Positions 1-9,923 of a stretch of DNA of 40,688 bases are shown here, one piece after another. Source of the stretch: an uncultured Bacteroidia bacterium (GTDB lineage: Bacteria; Bacteroidota; Bacteroidia; Bacteroidales; UBA932). The stretch is taken from NCBI GenBank assembly GCA_902801205.1, contig CADCHE010000018.1, positions 1 through 40,688 on the forward strand. The letters run 5' to 3'. Below the pieces are notes generated by a model. It worked only from the letters and a program-made list of their open reading frames with translations. It made no database searches and had not been told where the DNA came from. The translations under genes and the position numbers were made by a program. Every line of letters begins with the position of its first letter. The first letter of the stretch is position 1.

Positions 1-1
1 C

Positions 2-415
2 CGTGACGGCGAATCCCTCTACTTCTATGTAGAGACGGCCGAAGCGCTTTCGCCGAAGACGGACCCGCACTGGATGCAGCTTTTCATCGATGTCGACCGC
101 GACAAGGCCACGGGCTGGAACGGCTATGATTTCGTGGTGAACCGAGTGAGCCCGAAGGGGAGCGAAGCCGTCCTGGAAAAGAACATCCAGGGTATCTGGA
201 TGTGGGAAGACGCCGCCAAGGTGAAGTTCTTCACCAAGGATAATGTCCTGGTTGTCCGGATTCCCCGCGCGGTCCTGGGCATCGGTGAAAAGGTGGATTT
301 CGAGTTCAAGTGGAACGACAACATGCAGAAGGAAGGCGACATCATGGACTTCTATGTCAGCGGGGACACGGCGCCCGGCGGGCGTTTCAATTTTGTATAT
401 GCTGAAAACCATTGA
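2..415 (+). CDS. C-terminal part of secreted GH71/GH99-like protein (5' truncated by window)
   Basis: Only the last 137 codons lie in the window; the reading frame is open from base 2. The visible part matches, nearly residue for residue, the C-terminal domain of the next two genes. It is a beta-rich module of the CBM9/DOMON-like kind, with the core stretch WMQLFIDVDRDKATGWNGYD and later EFKWNDNMQKEGDIMDFYVS. Such modules usually bind sugars at the end of extracellular enzymes. By paralogy the missing part should hold a signal peptide and a TIM-barrel-like domain. It stops 4 bases before the next start, so the genes are surely co-transcribed. The fold assignment is by resemblance only. Confidence 0.8.
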   Translation, partial: RDGESLYFYVETAEALSPKTDPHWMQLFIDVDRDKATGWNGYDFVVNRVSPKGSEAVLEKNIQGIWMWEDAAKVKFFTKDNVLVVRIPRAVLGIGEKVDFEFKWNDNMQKEGDIMDFYVSGDTAPGGRFNFVYAENH

Positions 416-419
416 CAAT

Positions 420-2237
420 ATGAAGAGGTCGATTTTTGCGGCATTGGCCGCATCATTCATCGTCGCGCTCCCTGCAGGTGCGCAAGGGGTCGACAGCGAT
501 TCCTGGGCGGCGACCGACGCGCTGGGCCGGAAAGTCCGCTCCTATGACGAAGCGCCCGCGAAACGGGAAGGGAAGACGGTTGCCATTTTCTACTGGACGT
601 GGCACAACAACCGCCACAAGCCGACCCGTCAGGTGAAGAACATCACGGAAATCGTCCGGCAGCATCCGGAGGCGATGCAGCAGACGGACCATCCGCTCTG
701 GGGAACGCCACAGACCCTGGAGTATTATTGGGAGCAGCCCCTGCTGGGCTACTACCAGACCACGGACAAGTGGGTGCTCCGCAAGCATGCCGAGTGGCTG
801 GCGGATGCCGGTGTGGACGCCGTCTTCTTCGATTGTACGAATGGCGACCGTACCTGGATGGCATCCACGGAGGCCCTGATGGAGACCTGGGACCAGGCGC
901 AGAAGGACGGCGTGAACGTCCCCAAAATTGCCTTTATCCTCAATTTCTGGCCGGTCCCGACGACGCAGGCCTCTCTGCGCCAGTTGTACAAGGACATCTA
1001 TCAGCCGCACCGTTATGAGAACCTCTGGTTCTATTGGAAGGGAAAGCCCTGCATCATGGCGTATCCTGAAGCGTTGGACGATTCGCCCGGCGATCGCGAG
1101 ATCGCGGAATTCTTTACCTTCCGTCCCGGGCAGCCGGACTACGTAGACGGCCCGGATCCCAAGCGCAACGACCAGTGGGGCTGGCTGGAAACCTATCCCC
1201 AGCACGGGTACGTCGCGACGGTCGGTGCTGATGGAAAGACACAGTACGAGCAGGTGACGGTGGGCATCGCCCAGAATACGAATCCCGATCGGAGGGGGCA
1301 CTGCGGCGCGTTCAATACCAAGGATGCCTACGGCCGCAACTGGTCCGTGCGGAACGGTTTCGACCCGCGTCCGGACGGCTACCTCTACGGCTGGAACTTC
1401 TCCGAGCAGTGGGACCGTGCCTATGAACTCGATCCGGAACTGGTTTTCGTGACGGGGTGGAACGAATACGCGACGGACAAGTGGAAACCGGGCGCTCCAT
1501 GGAACGGTGTTCCTTTCTCGTTCGTGGACCAGTACAACTGGAACTGCAGCCGCGACATCGAGCCGAACGCCGGCTGGGGCGACAAGGGGGATGTCTACTA
1601 CCTGCAGCTGGTGGACCGCGTGCGCAAGTTCAAGGGTATGAATCCGCCGGAGCCGGTGTCGGCGCCCAAGACGGTCCGTCTCCGCAAGTTCGCCGATTGG
1701 GATGACGTCGGACCGTGGTTCGCATCCTACAAGGGCAATACTTTCCGCCGCGACGAAGGCGGCAATGCCGACTATTACTACCGGGACAGCTCCGGCCGCA
1801 ACGACCTCGTGGGCGCCAAGGTGGCCCGCGACGAGAAATATCTTTACTTTTACGTAGAAACGGCCGAGGCGCTTTCGCCGAAGACGGATCCGCACTGGAT
1901 GCAGCTCTTCATCGATGTCGACCGTGACAAGGCCACGGGCTGGAACGGCTACGACTTCGTGGTGAACCGCGTTTCCCCGAAGGGGAGCAAGGCCCGCCTG
2001 GAGAAGAACATCCAGGGGATCTGGATGTGGGAAGATGCTGCCAAGGTGAAGTTCTTCGCCAAGGGGAACCGCCTCGTGATCCGGATCCCGCGCGCGGTGC
2101 TGGGCATCGGCGAAAAGGTTGACTTCGAGTTCAAGTGGAACGACAACATGCAGAAGGAAGGCGACATCATGGATTTCTATGTCAGCGGTGACACGGCGCC
2201 GGGCGGTCGCTTCAACTATGTTTATTGTGTGAAATAA
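420..2237 (+). CDS. Secreted GH71/GH99-like protein with C-terminal CBM9/DOMON-like domain (paralogue 2)
   Basis: 605 residues. The start at 420 (MKRSIFAALAA) opens a clear signal peptide ending near PAGAQ; an earlier in-frame ATG at 243 lies inside the preceding gene and is rejected. Residues about 28-430 look like the (beta/alpha)8 domain of GH71/GH99-type enzymes: the strand IFYWTWH, then VDAVFFDCTNG (Asp138), then FVTGWNEY with Glu349, comparable to the WNE motif of GH99 relatives. Residues about 440-605 form the beta-sandwich shared with the flanking copies. The likely role is cleavage of an extracellular alpha-linked glycan, but the substrate cannot be read from sequence and the catalytic role of Asp138/Glu349 is inferred. 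It is the middle member of a tandem triplet, transcribed towards the DUF5722-like gene. Confidence 0.8.
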   Translation: MKRSIFAALAASFIVALPAGAQGVDSDSWAATDALGRKVRSYDEAPAKREGKTVAIFYWTWHNNRHKPTRQVKNITEIVRQHPEAMQQTDHPLWGTPQTLEYYWEQPLLGYYQTTDKWVLRKHAEWLADAGVDAVFFDCTNGDRTWMASTEALMETWDQAQKDGVNVPKIAFILNFWPVPTTQASLRQLYKDIYQPHRYENLWFYWKGKPCIMAYPEALDDSPGDREIAEFFTFRPGQPDYVDGPDPKRNDQWGWLETYPQHGYVATVGADGKTQYEQVTVGIAQNTNPDRRGHCGAFNTKDAYGRNWSVRNGFDPRPDGYLYGWNFSEQWDRAYELDPELVFVTGWNEYATDKWKPGAPWNGVPFSFVDQYNWNCSRDIEPNAGWGDKGDVYYLQLVDRVRKFKGMNPPEPVSAPKTVRLRKFADWDDVGPWFASYKGNTFRRDEGGNADYYYRDSSGRNDLVGAKVARDEKYLYFYVETAEALSPKTDPHWMQLFIDVDRDKATGWNGYDFVVNRVSPKGSKARLEKNIQGIWMWEDAAKVKFFAKGNRLVIRIPRAVLGIGEKVDFEFKWNDNMQKEGDIMDFYVSGDTAPGGRFNYVYCVK

Positions 2238-2263
2238 TTGAAATACAAAGTATTGTCTCAATC

Positions 2264-4081
2264 ATGAAAAAGGTTATCGCACTGGCGGCATTGTCCGCTC
2301 TCTGCCTGCTTCCGGCCCTTCCTGCCCCGGCGCAGGAAGCCAACCCGGATTCCTGGGCGGCGACAGACGCGTTGGGCCGGAAGGTCCGCTCCTACGACGA
2401 AGCGCCCGCAAAACGCGACGGCAAGTTCGTCGGTATCTTCTACTGGACCTGGCACAACGCAAACCACAACGACAAGTATCCGGTCTACAACATCACCGAA
2501 ATCCTCCGCGAGCATCCCGAGGCGATCAAGGACTACAACCATCCTGCGTGGGGTCCGACCGGTCCTCATTACTATTACTGGGAGCAGCCGCTCTTCGGCT
2601 ATTACCAGACCACGGACAAGTGGGTGCTCCGCAAGCATGCCGAGATGCTTGCGGCTGCGGGTGTGGATGCCGTCTTCTTTGACTGCACCAACGGAAGCAA
2701 CACGTTCAAAGCTTCTTACGAGGCGATGATGGAAACCTGGGACCAGGCGCAGAAAGACGGCGTGAATGTCCCCAAGATTTCCTTCATCCTCAATCTCTGG
2801 CCGCGGCCGACGACGAATGACGCCCTGCGCCAGCTGTACCGCGACGTTTTCAAGCCGGGCCGCTACCAGAATCTCTGGTTCATGTGGAAGGGGAAGCCCT
2901 GCCTGATGGCCTATCCCGACTTGCTGACGGATTCCGAGGAAGACCGTGAAATCGCGGAATTCTTCACCTTCCGTCCCGGACAGCCGGATTACGTGAACGG
3001 TCCGGATCCCAAGCGTAACGACCAGTGGGGCTGGCTGGAGAACTATCCCCAGCATGGCTATGTGGCTTCCACCGGCGCGGATGGCAAGACACAGTACGAG
3101 CAGGTGACGGTGGGTGTCGCCCAGAACACGAACCCCGACCGGAAGGGCCATTGCGGCGCCTTCAATACCAAGGACGCCTATGGCCGCAACTGGTCGATCC
3201 GCAACGGCTTCGACCCGCGTCCGGACGGATACCTCTATGGCTGGAACATCTCCGAGCAGTGGGAAAGGGCCTACGAACTGGATCCGGAGCTGGTCTTCGT
3301 GACGGGCTGGAACGAGTTCATCGCCGGCAAGTGGCTGCCGAAAGACAGCTGGAACGGCGATCCGTTCTCGTTCGTGGACCAGTACAACTGGGTTTGCAGC
3401 CGTGACATCGAGCCGAACGCCGGCTGGGGCGACAAGGGGGATGTCTACTACCTGCAGCTGGTGGACCGCGTGCGCAAGTTCAAGGGCATGACGGAGCCCG
3501 CCTCGGAGGCCAAGTCCATCCGCCTGCGCAAGTTCGCGGACTGGGAGGACGTGAAACCGTATTTCGCCTCTTACCGCGGCAACACGTTCAAGCGTGACAA
3601 TGTCGGTGCAGCCAATACCTACTACAAAGACAGCACCGGCCGCAACGACCTCGTGGGCGCCAAGGTGGCCCGCGACGGCAAGTATCTCTATTTCTATGTA
3701 GAGACGGACCAGGCGCTTTCGCCGAAGACGGACCCGCACTGGATGCAGCTCTTCATCGACGTCGACCGAGACAAGGCCACGGGCTGGAACGGCTACGACT
3801 TCGTGGTGAACCGCGTTTCCCCGAAGGGGAGCAAGGCCCGCCTGGAGAAGAACATCCAGGGCATCTGGATGTGGGAAGACGCTGCCAAGGTGAAGTTCTT
3901 CGCCAAGGGGAACCGCCTCGTGATCCGGATTCCGCGCGCTGTGCTGGGCATCGACGGCAAGGTCGACATCGAGTTCAAGTGGAACGACAACATGCAGAAG
4001 GAAGGCGACATCATGGACTTCTACGTCAGTGGTGATACCGCTCCTTTCGGCCGTTTCAATTATGTCTATACCGCTGAGTAA
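2264..4081 (+). CDS. Secreted GH71/GH99-like protein with C-terminal CBM9/DOMON-like domain (paralogue 3)
   Basis: 605 residues, exactly the length of the upstream paralogue. The start at 2264 gives MKKVIALAALSALCLLPALP with a signal cleavage site near APAQ. It has the same architecture: N-terminal motif SWAATDALGRKVRSYDEAP, barrel strand IFYWTWH, VDAVFFDCTNG, GWNEF with Glu351, then the beta-sandwich from about residue 440. Differences from paralogue 2 concentrate in the first 130 residues and around the loop after GWNE, while the C-terminal domain differs at only a handful of positions. That pattern fits duplication followed by divergence of the substrate-facing part, or by gene conversion of the 3' end. 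It lies 26 bases after paralogue 2 and 9 bases before the next gene. The glycosidase role is inferred. Confidence 0.8.
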   Translation: MKKVIALAALSALCLLPALPAPAQEANPDSWAATDALGRKVRSYDEAPAKRDGKFVGIFYWTWHNANHNDKYPVYNITEILREHPEAIKDYNHPAWGPTGPHYYYWEQPLFGYYQTTDKWVLRKHAEMLAAAGVDAVFFDCTNGSNTFKASYEAMMETWDQAQKDGVNVPKISFILNLWPRPTTNDALRQLYRDVFKPGRYQNLWFMWKGKPCLMAYPDLLTDSEEDREIAEFFTFRPGQPDYVNGPDPKRNDQWGWLENYPQHGYVASTGADGKTQYEQVTVGVAQNTNPDRKGHCGAFNTKDAYGRNWSIRNGFDPRPDGYLYGWNISEQWERAYELDPELVFVTGWNEFIAGKWLPKDSWNGDPFSFVDQYNWVCSRDIEPNAGWGDKGDVYYLQLVDRVRKFKGMTEPASEAKSIRLRKFADWEDVKPYFASYRGNTFKRDNVGAANTYYKDSTGRNDLVGAKVARDGKYLYFYVETDQALSPKTDPHWMQLFIDVDRDKATGWNGYDFVVNRVSPKGSKARLEKNIQGIWMWEDAAKVKFFAKGNRLVIRIPRAVLGIDGKVDIEFKWNDNMQKEGDIMDFYVSGDTAPFGRFNYVYTAE

Positions 4082-4090
4082 CAGAACGTA

Positions 4091-6265
4091 ATGAAAAGAA
4101 TCTTTCAACTTGGGGCCATCCTGATCGCCCTCTGTGCGGGCATGGTGGCGTGTGGCCCCTCTGAAGAAGAAGTAACCAAACCCACCCCTGTGACGCCCGT
4201 CAAGCCGGACCCCCAGCCGGATCCGGAACCGGAACAGCCGTCTACACCGGAGGAACCTGCAACTGGTGCCCGCTATTACATTGAATTCCGCACAGGTGGT
4301 GCGCACAATGTCAAGATGACGAAGATCGGGACGAACGAGTATGAACTCAACCTTTCCGGCGAGGACCCGTACATCTTCAGCACCCTCTTCCCGGAGGACC
4401 TGGACGAGAAACTGACCATGGTCGAGTTCGAGTACAAGTATACCCACGAGATCGATGCGCTGCAGATTTTCTATGCCCTGAAGGGCGCGCCTTCCGAGGC
4501 TAGTTCCGAGGGGTACGGTTCCCAGCCTGCCGCCTCTTCTTACAAGACCTTCAAGGCCAGCATCTCGCATTTCCGCAGGGCTGGATGGGGCAAGGCGGGG
4601 GACTGCCTCCGCTTCGACCCGGGCAACACCGGACTCGGCAAGATGTGGGTGCGCAATTTCGTGATCCGCGAGATGACGCCTGAGGAAAAGCAGGCCGATG
4701 ATGAAGCACAGGCGGAGGAAATCAGCAAGGAGGAGATGGCCAAGCACCTCTCCGACTATCTGAAGAAGGACTATCCTTCCTCCGTGAGCCGTGTCATAGT
4801 GACTTCCGACGATGTCACAATTGAAGGGACCTGCGGCGGGGACGGTACCTACATCCTTGCGGAAGTGACTCCCTGGCAGGATATTACGGAAATGACGGAG
4901 TTCCCGTATACGACCCAGGTCAAGGACAAGTCGTTCACCATCTCCCTCGACCGTATCGCGAAGGGGCGAGAGGGCATCGACTACGACCGTGTCTTCTCGA
5001 AATGGGCTGTCGTCAAGGTGGAGGGGGACCGTCAGACGCTCGACTCGCACGGGCGCTATGCCGACATCGTGGCAGCGAAATCCAATCCGGCCGCAGTGCC
5101 GATCCGTCACAAGAAGGGCCTGGCTGCCGGAAACCATAGCCGGTATTTCCAGGATTTCGACGACATGGATATCGCCAGCATCACGATGAACGTCCTGCTC
5201 AACGGCCTTGTCGGCGCGGAGGACGGTGGCAGTTGGAAATACGGCGGAAAAGGGTACTCGATCGGGAGCGGATGGCAGTCGATCGTGGACCAGATTACGC
5301 GGGAGGCCTCCCTGCGCAACATCGTCGTCTCCGCGATCATCCTGACGCCGACCGAATCCGCTTACAAGGATCCGGAGAATACGGGCGGCTATTACACGAT
5401 GCCCAACTTGACGACGGCGCGGGCGTTCAACATGTATGCTGCGGCGCTGGAGTACATGGCCTCGCGCTACAACAGCACTAACGGCACCCATGGCCGTATC
5501 CACCATTGGATCATGCACAACGAGGTGGACATGGGCAAAGACTGGACGAACATGGGCAACCAGCCGATGATGCGCTACCTCGACCGGTACATTAAGTCGA
5601 TGCGCATCTGCTACAACATCGTGCGCCAGTACGACCAGCATGCTTCGATCCTGGGTTCGTATACCCACAACTGGACGCAGAGCGACGGCGAATACGCGCC
5701 CAAGTTGATGCTTGAGCAGACGGTGGCTTACTCGGAGGCGGAAGGCGACTTCCGCTGGGGTGTGGCCTACCATCCGTATCCGCAGGACCTGACGCGGCCG
5801 GAATTCTGGAAGAACGATACGCGCTCCACGGTTTCGATGGATACGCCTTATATCACTTTCAAGAACCTCGAGGTGATCGATGCGTGGATCCGCCAGCCGC
5901 AAAACCTCTACCAAGGGAAGGAGAAACGGATCCTGTTCTTGTCCGAGAACGGGACCAACTCGCCGTCCTACAGTGCCCGTGACCTCGAACTGCAGGCCGC
6001 CGGCGGCTGCTGGGCCTGGAAGAAGACGGAGAAGCTGGAGGGCATCGACGGGATCCAGTGGCACAACTGGGCCGACAACAAGCAGGAGTTCGGTCTGCGG
6101 ATCGGCTTGCGCGCCTTCGCAGACGGTTCCTTCCGTGACCTGGACCCGAAACCGGTCTGGTATGTCTGGCAGGCGGCGAACTCTTCCAAGGAAGAGGAAG
6201 TCTTCGCGCCGTATCTGAAGACGATCGGCATCACATCCTGGGACGAGATCCACTACAAGATGTAG
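4091..6265 (+). CDS. Lipoprotein with N-terminal shared domain and DUF5722-like clan GH-A barrel
   Basis: 724 residues. The signal peptide ends in a lipobox with Cys21 (MVAC), followed by the acidic run SEEE, which in Bacteroidota often marks export to the cell surface. A Pro/Glu/Asp-rich linker (about 25-58) precedes a beta-rich domain (about 60-200: EFRTGGAHNV, VEFEYKY, DCLRFDPG) that recurs in the lipoprotein at 12956-14302. After a charged segment, residues about 330-724 resemble DUF5722. HNEVD carries Glu478 and LSENG carries Glu619, placed like the acid/base and nucleophile of clan GH-A glycosidases. It probably acts on the same glycan as the three upstream paralogues. DUF5722 is assigned from memory of the family; no substrate is known to me. 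Confidence 0.75.
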   Translation: MKRIFQLGAILIALCAGMVACGPSEEEVTKPTPVTPVKPDPQPDPEPEQPSTPEEPATGARYYIEFRTGGAHNVKMTKIGTNEYELNLSGEDPYIFSTLFPEDLDEKLTMVEFEYKYTHEIDALQIFYALKGAPSEASSEGYGSQPAASSYKTFKASISHFRRAGWGKAGDCLRFDPGNTGLGKMWVRNFVIREMTPEEKQADDEAQAEEISKEEMAKHLSDYLKKDYPSSVSRVIVTSDDVTIEGTCGGDGTYILAEVTPWQDITEMTEFPYTTQVKDKSFTISLDRIAKGREGIDYDRVFSKWAVVKVEGDRQTLDSHGRYADIVAAKSNPAAVPIRHKKGLAAGNHSRYFQDFDDMDIASITMNVLLNGLVGAEDGGSWKYGGKGYSIGSGWQSIVDQITREASLRNIVVSAIILTPTESAYKDPENTGGYYTMPNLTTARAFNMYAAALEYMASRYNSTNGTHGRIHHWIMHNEVDMGKDWTNMGNQPMMRYLDRYIKSMRICYNIVRQYDQHASILGSYTHNWTQSDGEYAPKLMLEQTVAYSEAEGDFRWGVAYHPYPQDLTRPEFWKNDTRSTVSMDTPYITFKNLEVIDAWIRQPQNLYQGKEKRILFLSENGTNSPSYSARDLELQAAGGCWAWKKTEKLEGIDGIQWHNWADNKQEFGLRIGLRAFADGSFRDLDPKPVWYVWQAANSSKEEEVFAPYLKTIGITSWDEIHYKM

Positions 6266-6304
6266 CGTGAAATGTAACAGCCTGATAGCCAGGCGAGTGA
6301 GTGG

Positions 6305-6334
6305 AATACCCCCGGCAATTTTGCCGGGGGTATT
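6305..6334. terminator. Bidirectional rho-independent-type terminator
   Basis: A perfect 30-bp palindrome: CCCCCGGCAA faces TTGCCGGGGG, flanked by AAT/ATT. It lies 39 bases after the DUF5722-like gene and 42 bases before the end of the convergent DsbD-like gene. It therefore most likely ends transcription from both sides, although the flanking T runs are short. Confidence 0.8.
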
Positions 6335-6375
6335 TCAATCACTCACATTGGATTCCGCTGCGATGACCGCGGGAA

Positions 6376-8322
6376 TCAAAGGACGGAGCGGAGGAATTCC
6401 AGGAAACCGTCGATGGAGAGGTTGTAGCCGCGGGGTTTTGTCAGCGGTGTGCCGTCCGGAGAAAGCAGGATGTAGTTCGGCTGCGCCGCGACGCCGAAGC
6501 GCTCGCGGGCGATGAATGCGTTCACCCGGCCGAAGTCCTTCAGCACCTTCCCGGCAGGCGTCGTCACCCATTCGTCCTTTTCCAGTTTCGACTTGTCATC
6601 GGTATAGAGCGCCACGACGACGAAGCGGTTCCGGAGCAGGTCGAGCACCTGCGGATCGCTCCAGACGCGGCTTTCCATTTCCCGGCAGTTCACGCAGCCG
6701 TGCCCCGTGATGTCCAGGAAGATCGGCTTGCCTTCCGCCTGTGCGGCCGCCATGCCTTCCTCCAGTGAGAAATAGCCCTGCAGTCCGTGCGGCAGTTGCA
6801 GACCGAATCGCTCGGCCAGCGGACTCCGGCCCGTGGGAGCGGCCGTTGCAGCTCCTTCCGCGGCCGGGGCGGAGGACCCTCCCAGTACGAAATCCTGCGT
6901 CTCCAGCGGCGGCAGATAACCCGAAAGCGCCTTGAGCGGAGCCCCCCACATGCCTGGGATCAGGTACATGACGAACGAGAAGACCAGGATCACCAGTGTC
7001 AGCCGGAAGACGGACATCGGCCGCTCCGGGGCGTCGTTCTTGAAACGGATCTTCCCGAGCAGGTACAGTCCGAGCAGGGAGAAGATGACGATCCACAAGG
7101 CCAGGTAGACCTCGCGGTCGAGAATGCCCCAATGGTACGTCTGGTCCGCGACGCTGAGGAACTTCAGGCCGAGCGCCAGTTCGACGAAGCCCAGGACGAT
7201 CTTCACGCTGGCGATCCAGTCCGCTCCTTTGAATTTCTTCAGCAGGGAAGGGAAGAGTGCGAGCAGGGTGAAGGGAAGGGCGAAGGCCACGGAGAAGGCC
7301 AGCATGGTCACCATCGGCGTCCAGAATTCGCCCTGTGTCGATTTGATGAGCACGGAGCCGACGATGGGGCCGGTGCAGGAGAAGGAGACCAGTACAAGCG
7401 TCAGGGCCATGAAGAAGACGCCGGCCAGCCCGCCGCGTTCCGCCTGCGCGTCGCTCTTGTTCGCCAGCGATGCGGGAAGTTCGATCTCGAAAGCCCCGAA
7501 GAAGGACGCGGCGAAGGCCATGAAGATGACGAAGAAGAGGAGGTTGGGCAGCCAGTGGGTGGACAGCCAGTTGAAGATGTCCGCCGTCACCGTTTCTCCG
7601 CCCGCCAGGTAGGTGATACCGATGATCACGCTAATCGGGACGGTATACAGCAGGACGATGAACAGCCCGTACATGAAGGCCTTGAACCGGCCTGCCGCAG
7701 CCGAGGAAGACTGCTTGAGGAAGAAGGAAATGGTCATCGGAACCATCGGGAAGACACAGGGTGTCAGGAGCATCGCAAGGCCCCACAGGATGGCCTCCAG
7801 GATGAGGGCCCAGGGAATGCCGCCCCCGCCTCCGCCCGCTTCTTCCGGGTCGGGGATCACCGTGGCGTGCGCCTCGCCGGCAGCGGTTTCACCGGCGGGA
7901 AGGGAGAACTCCCAGGACTCGGGAAAACCGCAGAACGTGTCATTGCAGCCGCTCCAGGTCACCTCGCCCTGAAGCGTTGCGCCGGGGGCGGTGAGGAGGA
8001 AGTCACGCTCGAGCCGGACTTCTCCGAAGAAGACCTTTTCTCCCTTGAAGTCGGTCGGCTCGGTGCGCTCCCGCAGGTCGCTCGTGAACCGGACGCCTTC
8101 TGACGGTCCGAATGTCACCGCGATGCCGTTGTCCGCGTTGGCGGTAGGGTAGAGGTGCCAGCCGTCGGCGATCGTTCCGGTGAAGACGATCCGGAGCGTG
8201 TCACCGCCGGCCTTCTCGCAGGCGGCCTGCCAGGAAGCCGTGGCGTCGCCTCCCTGTGCGAAAGCGGCCGCGCCCGGAAGGAGCGCAGCCAGCAATGCCA
8301 AAGTGTGTATGATGCGTCTCAT
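6376..8322 (-). CDS. Thiol:disulfide interchange protein DsbD-like (cytochrome c biogenesis transmembrane + thioredoxin)
   Basis: 648 residues. A signal peptide is followed by an N-terminal DsbD-alpha-like beta domain (about 22-150, including the FCGFPESWEFSLP segment). Next comes a block of about eight membrane helices with the paired-cysteine segments LTPCVFPMVPM and SFSCTGPIVG, and then a C-terminal thioredoxin-like domain with HGCVNC (Cys543, Cys546). Family knowledge: DsbD passes electrons from cytosolic thioredoxin through the membrane cysteines to periplasmic thiol proteins. The domain order and length are usual for Bacteroidota. It starts 15 bases after the end of rny on the same strand, so it may be read through from rny. 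Possible clients in this window are the exported thioredoxin-like protein at 23488-24015 and its relatives (inference). Confidence 0.9.
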   Translation of the reverse strand: MRRIIHTLALLAALLPGAAAFAQGGDATASWQAACEKAGGDTLRIVFTGTIADGWHLYPTANADNGIAVTFGPSEGVRFTSDLRERTEPTDFKGEKVFFGEVRLERDFLLTAPGATLQGEVTWSGCNDTFCGFPESWEFSLPAGETAAGEAHATVIPDPEEAGGGGGGIPWALILEAILWGLAMLLTPCVFPMVPMTISFFLKQSSSAAAGRFKAFMYGLFIVLLYTVPISVIIGITYLAGGETVTADIFNWLSTHWLPNLLFFVIFMAFAASFFGAFEIELPASLANKSDAQAERGGLAGVFFMALTLVLVSFSCTGPIVGSVLIKSTQGEFWTPMVTMLAFSVAFALPFTLLALFPSLLKKFKGADWIASVKIVLGFVELALGLKFLSVADQTYHWGILDREVYLALWIVIFSLLGLYLLGKIRFKNDAPERPMSVFRLTLVILVFSFVMYLIPGMWGAPLKALSGYLPPLETQDFVLGGSSAPAAEGAATAAPTGRSPLAERFGLQLPHGLQGYFSLEEGMAAAQAEGKPIFLDITGHGCVNCREMESRVWSDPQVLDLLRNRFVVVALYTDDKSKLEKDEWVTTPAGKVLKDFGRVNAFIARERFGVAAQPNYILLSPDGTPLTKPRGYNLSIDGFLEFLRSVL

Positions 8323-8337
8323 GACGGGACGGGTGCT

Positions 8338-9873
8338 TTATTTCGCGTAGGCGACGGAACGGGTCTCACGGATGACCGTGATCTTGACCTGTCCCGGATA
8401 CGTCATCTCTTCCTGGATCTTCTGGGCGATGTCCGCGGAGAGGTGCGCAGCCTGGGTGTCGGTGACTTCCTCGGCGCCGACGATGACCCGCAGTTCGCGT
8501 CCGGCCTGGATCGCATAGCTCTTGGTCACGCCCGGATACGACGCGGCCAGGTCTTCCATGCCCTTGAGCCGCTTGATGTAGGACTCGATGACCTCGCGGC
8601 GGGCACCCGGACGGGCGCCGGAGATGGCGTCCCCGATCATCACGATGGGGGAGATGATGCTCGTCATCTCGATCTCTTCGTGGTGGGCGCCAATCGCGTT
8701 GCAGATCTCGGGCTTCTCCTTGTACTGCTCCGCCAGCTTCATGCCCAGCAGCGCGTGCGGCAGCTCGGGTTCCTCCTCGGAAACCTTTCCGATATCGTGC
8801 AGCAGGCCGGCCCGCTTGGCGAGTTTGGCGTTGAGCCCCAGTTCGGAAGCCATCACCGAGCAGATGTTGGCCACCTCGCGGGAGTGCTGCAGGAGGTTCT
8901 GCCCGTAGGAGGAGCGGTATTTCATACGGCCGATCAGCCGGACCAGTTCGATGTTCAGGCCATGGATGCCCAGGTCGATACAGGTGCGCTTGCCGGTCTC
9001 CAGAATCTCGTCCTCGAGCTGCTTCTGGACCTTCGTGACCACCTCCTCGATGCGGGCCGGGTGGATGCGGCCGTCGATGACCAGCTGGTGGAGCGCCAGC
9101 CGCGCCACTTCGCGGCGCACGGGGTCGAAGGCGGAAAGCAGGATGGCGTCGGGGGTGTCGTCGACGACGATCTCCACGCCCGTGGCGGCCTCCAGGGCGC
9201 GGATGTTGCGGCCTTCGCGGCCGATGATACGGCCCTTGATCTCATCGTTGTCGATGGGGAAGGTCGTGACCGCGTTCTCGATGGCGGTTTCCGTCGCGGT
9301 GCGCTGGATGGTGTTGATGACGATCCGCTTCGCTTCCTTGGCCGCGTTGAGGCGGGCTTCGTCCATGGTGTCGTTGATATAGGCCTGGGCCTCCGTACGG
9401 GCTTCGGCCTTCATGTTTTCGACCAGCAGCTTCTTCGCATCCTGCGCCGTCATGCCGGCGATGGTCTCCAGCTGCTGGTTCGCCTGGGCGCTCAGCCGCT
9501 CATATTCCTCGGCTTTCTTGGCAAGGACCTCCTGCTTGGCCTGGAGGCTGGCCCGCGTGCTCTCGGCTTCGCGCAGCTTGCGCTGCAGTTCGTTGTTCTG
9601 CTGGTTGATGCTGTTTTCCTTCTGGCGGATCCGGTTCTCGGCCTCGCGCAGCTGGCTGTTCTTCTCGTTGACGAATTTCTCGTGCTCGCTCTTCAGCTGC
9701 AGGAAACGTTCCTTCGCCTGGTGGATCTTGTCGTTCTTGATGGCTTCCGCCTCGACTTCTGCCTTCGCGAGGATCTCGTCACGCTGTCCTTTCAGGAGGA
9801 TCCTCCGCGTGATCAGGTAGACGGACATCGCCAATACTGCGCCCACGAGGGCAGCCAATACATATAGAAACAT
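8338..9873 (-). CDS. rny: Ribonuclease Y
   Basis: 511 residues, typical length. An N-terminal membrane anchor ([20 protein letters not shown]) precedes a long coiled coil rich in Lys/Glu/Gln (about 25-200), a KH RNA-binding domain ([13 protein letters not shown], about 210-275) and an HD phosphohydrolase domain with LLHDIGK (His359, Asp360). Family knowledge: RNase Y is a membrane-tethered endoribonuclease that starts mRNA decay. The start codon at 9873 is preceded on this strand by TATATTTT (9893-9886), one base off the TAnnTTTG box, so the gene may have its own promoter with a very short leader, besides readthrough from zapA/6S. The zapA-6S RNA-rny order is, as I recall, common in this phylum. 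Confidence 0.95.
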   Translation of the reverse strand: MFLYVLAALVGAVLAMSVYLITRRILLKGQRDEILAKAEVEAEAIKNDKIHQAKERFLQLKSEHEKFVNEKNSQLREAENRIRQKENSINQQNNELQRKLREAESTRASLQAKQEVLAKKAEEYERLSAQANQQLETIAGMTAQDAKKLLVENMKAEARTEAQAYINDTMDEARLNAAKEAKRIVINTIQRTATETAIENAVTTFPIDNDEIKGRIIGREGRNIRALEAATGVEIVVDDTPDAILLSAFDPVRREVARLALHQLVIDGRIHPARIEEVVTKVQKQLEDEILETGKRTCIDLGIHGLNIELVRLIGRMKYRSSYGQNLLQHSREVANICSVMASELGLNAKLAKRAGLLHDIGKVSEEEPELPHALLGMKLAEQYKEKPEICNAIGAHHEEIEMTSIISPIVMIGDAISGARPGARREVIESYIKRLKGMEDLAASYPGVTKSYAIQAGRELRVIVGAEEVTDTQAAHLSADIAQKIQEEMTYPGQVKITVIRETRSVAYAK

Positions 9874-9923
9874 AAAAATCGCTTTAAAATATAATAATCA
9901 AACAAATAACTTCCTTCCTGCCA

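Noticed and set aside
243-419. N-terminal extension of the second GH99-like gene
   Set aside because: It lies within the upstream paralogue in another frame and would bury the clear signal peptide starting at 420.
2258-6253. A minus-strand open frame of over 1300 codons opposite the glycan genes
   Set aside because: It has no start signal or domain, is strongly His/Val/Arg/Leu-biased, and runs antisense through three well-supported genes. It is a by-product of GC-rich codons in the plus-strand genes.
8155-9867. A long plus-strand frame opposite rny
   Set aside because: Antisense shadow: the minus strand encodes a complete RNase Y with all motifs, and the plus frame has no recognisable domain.
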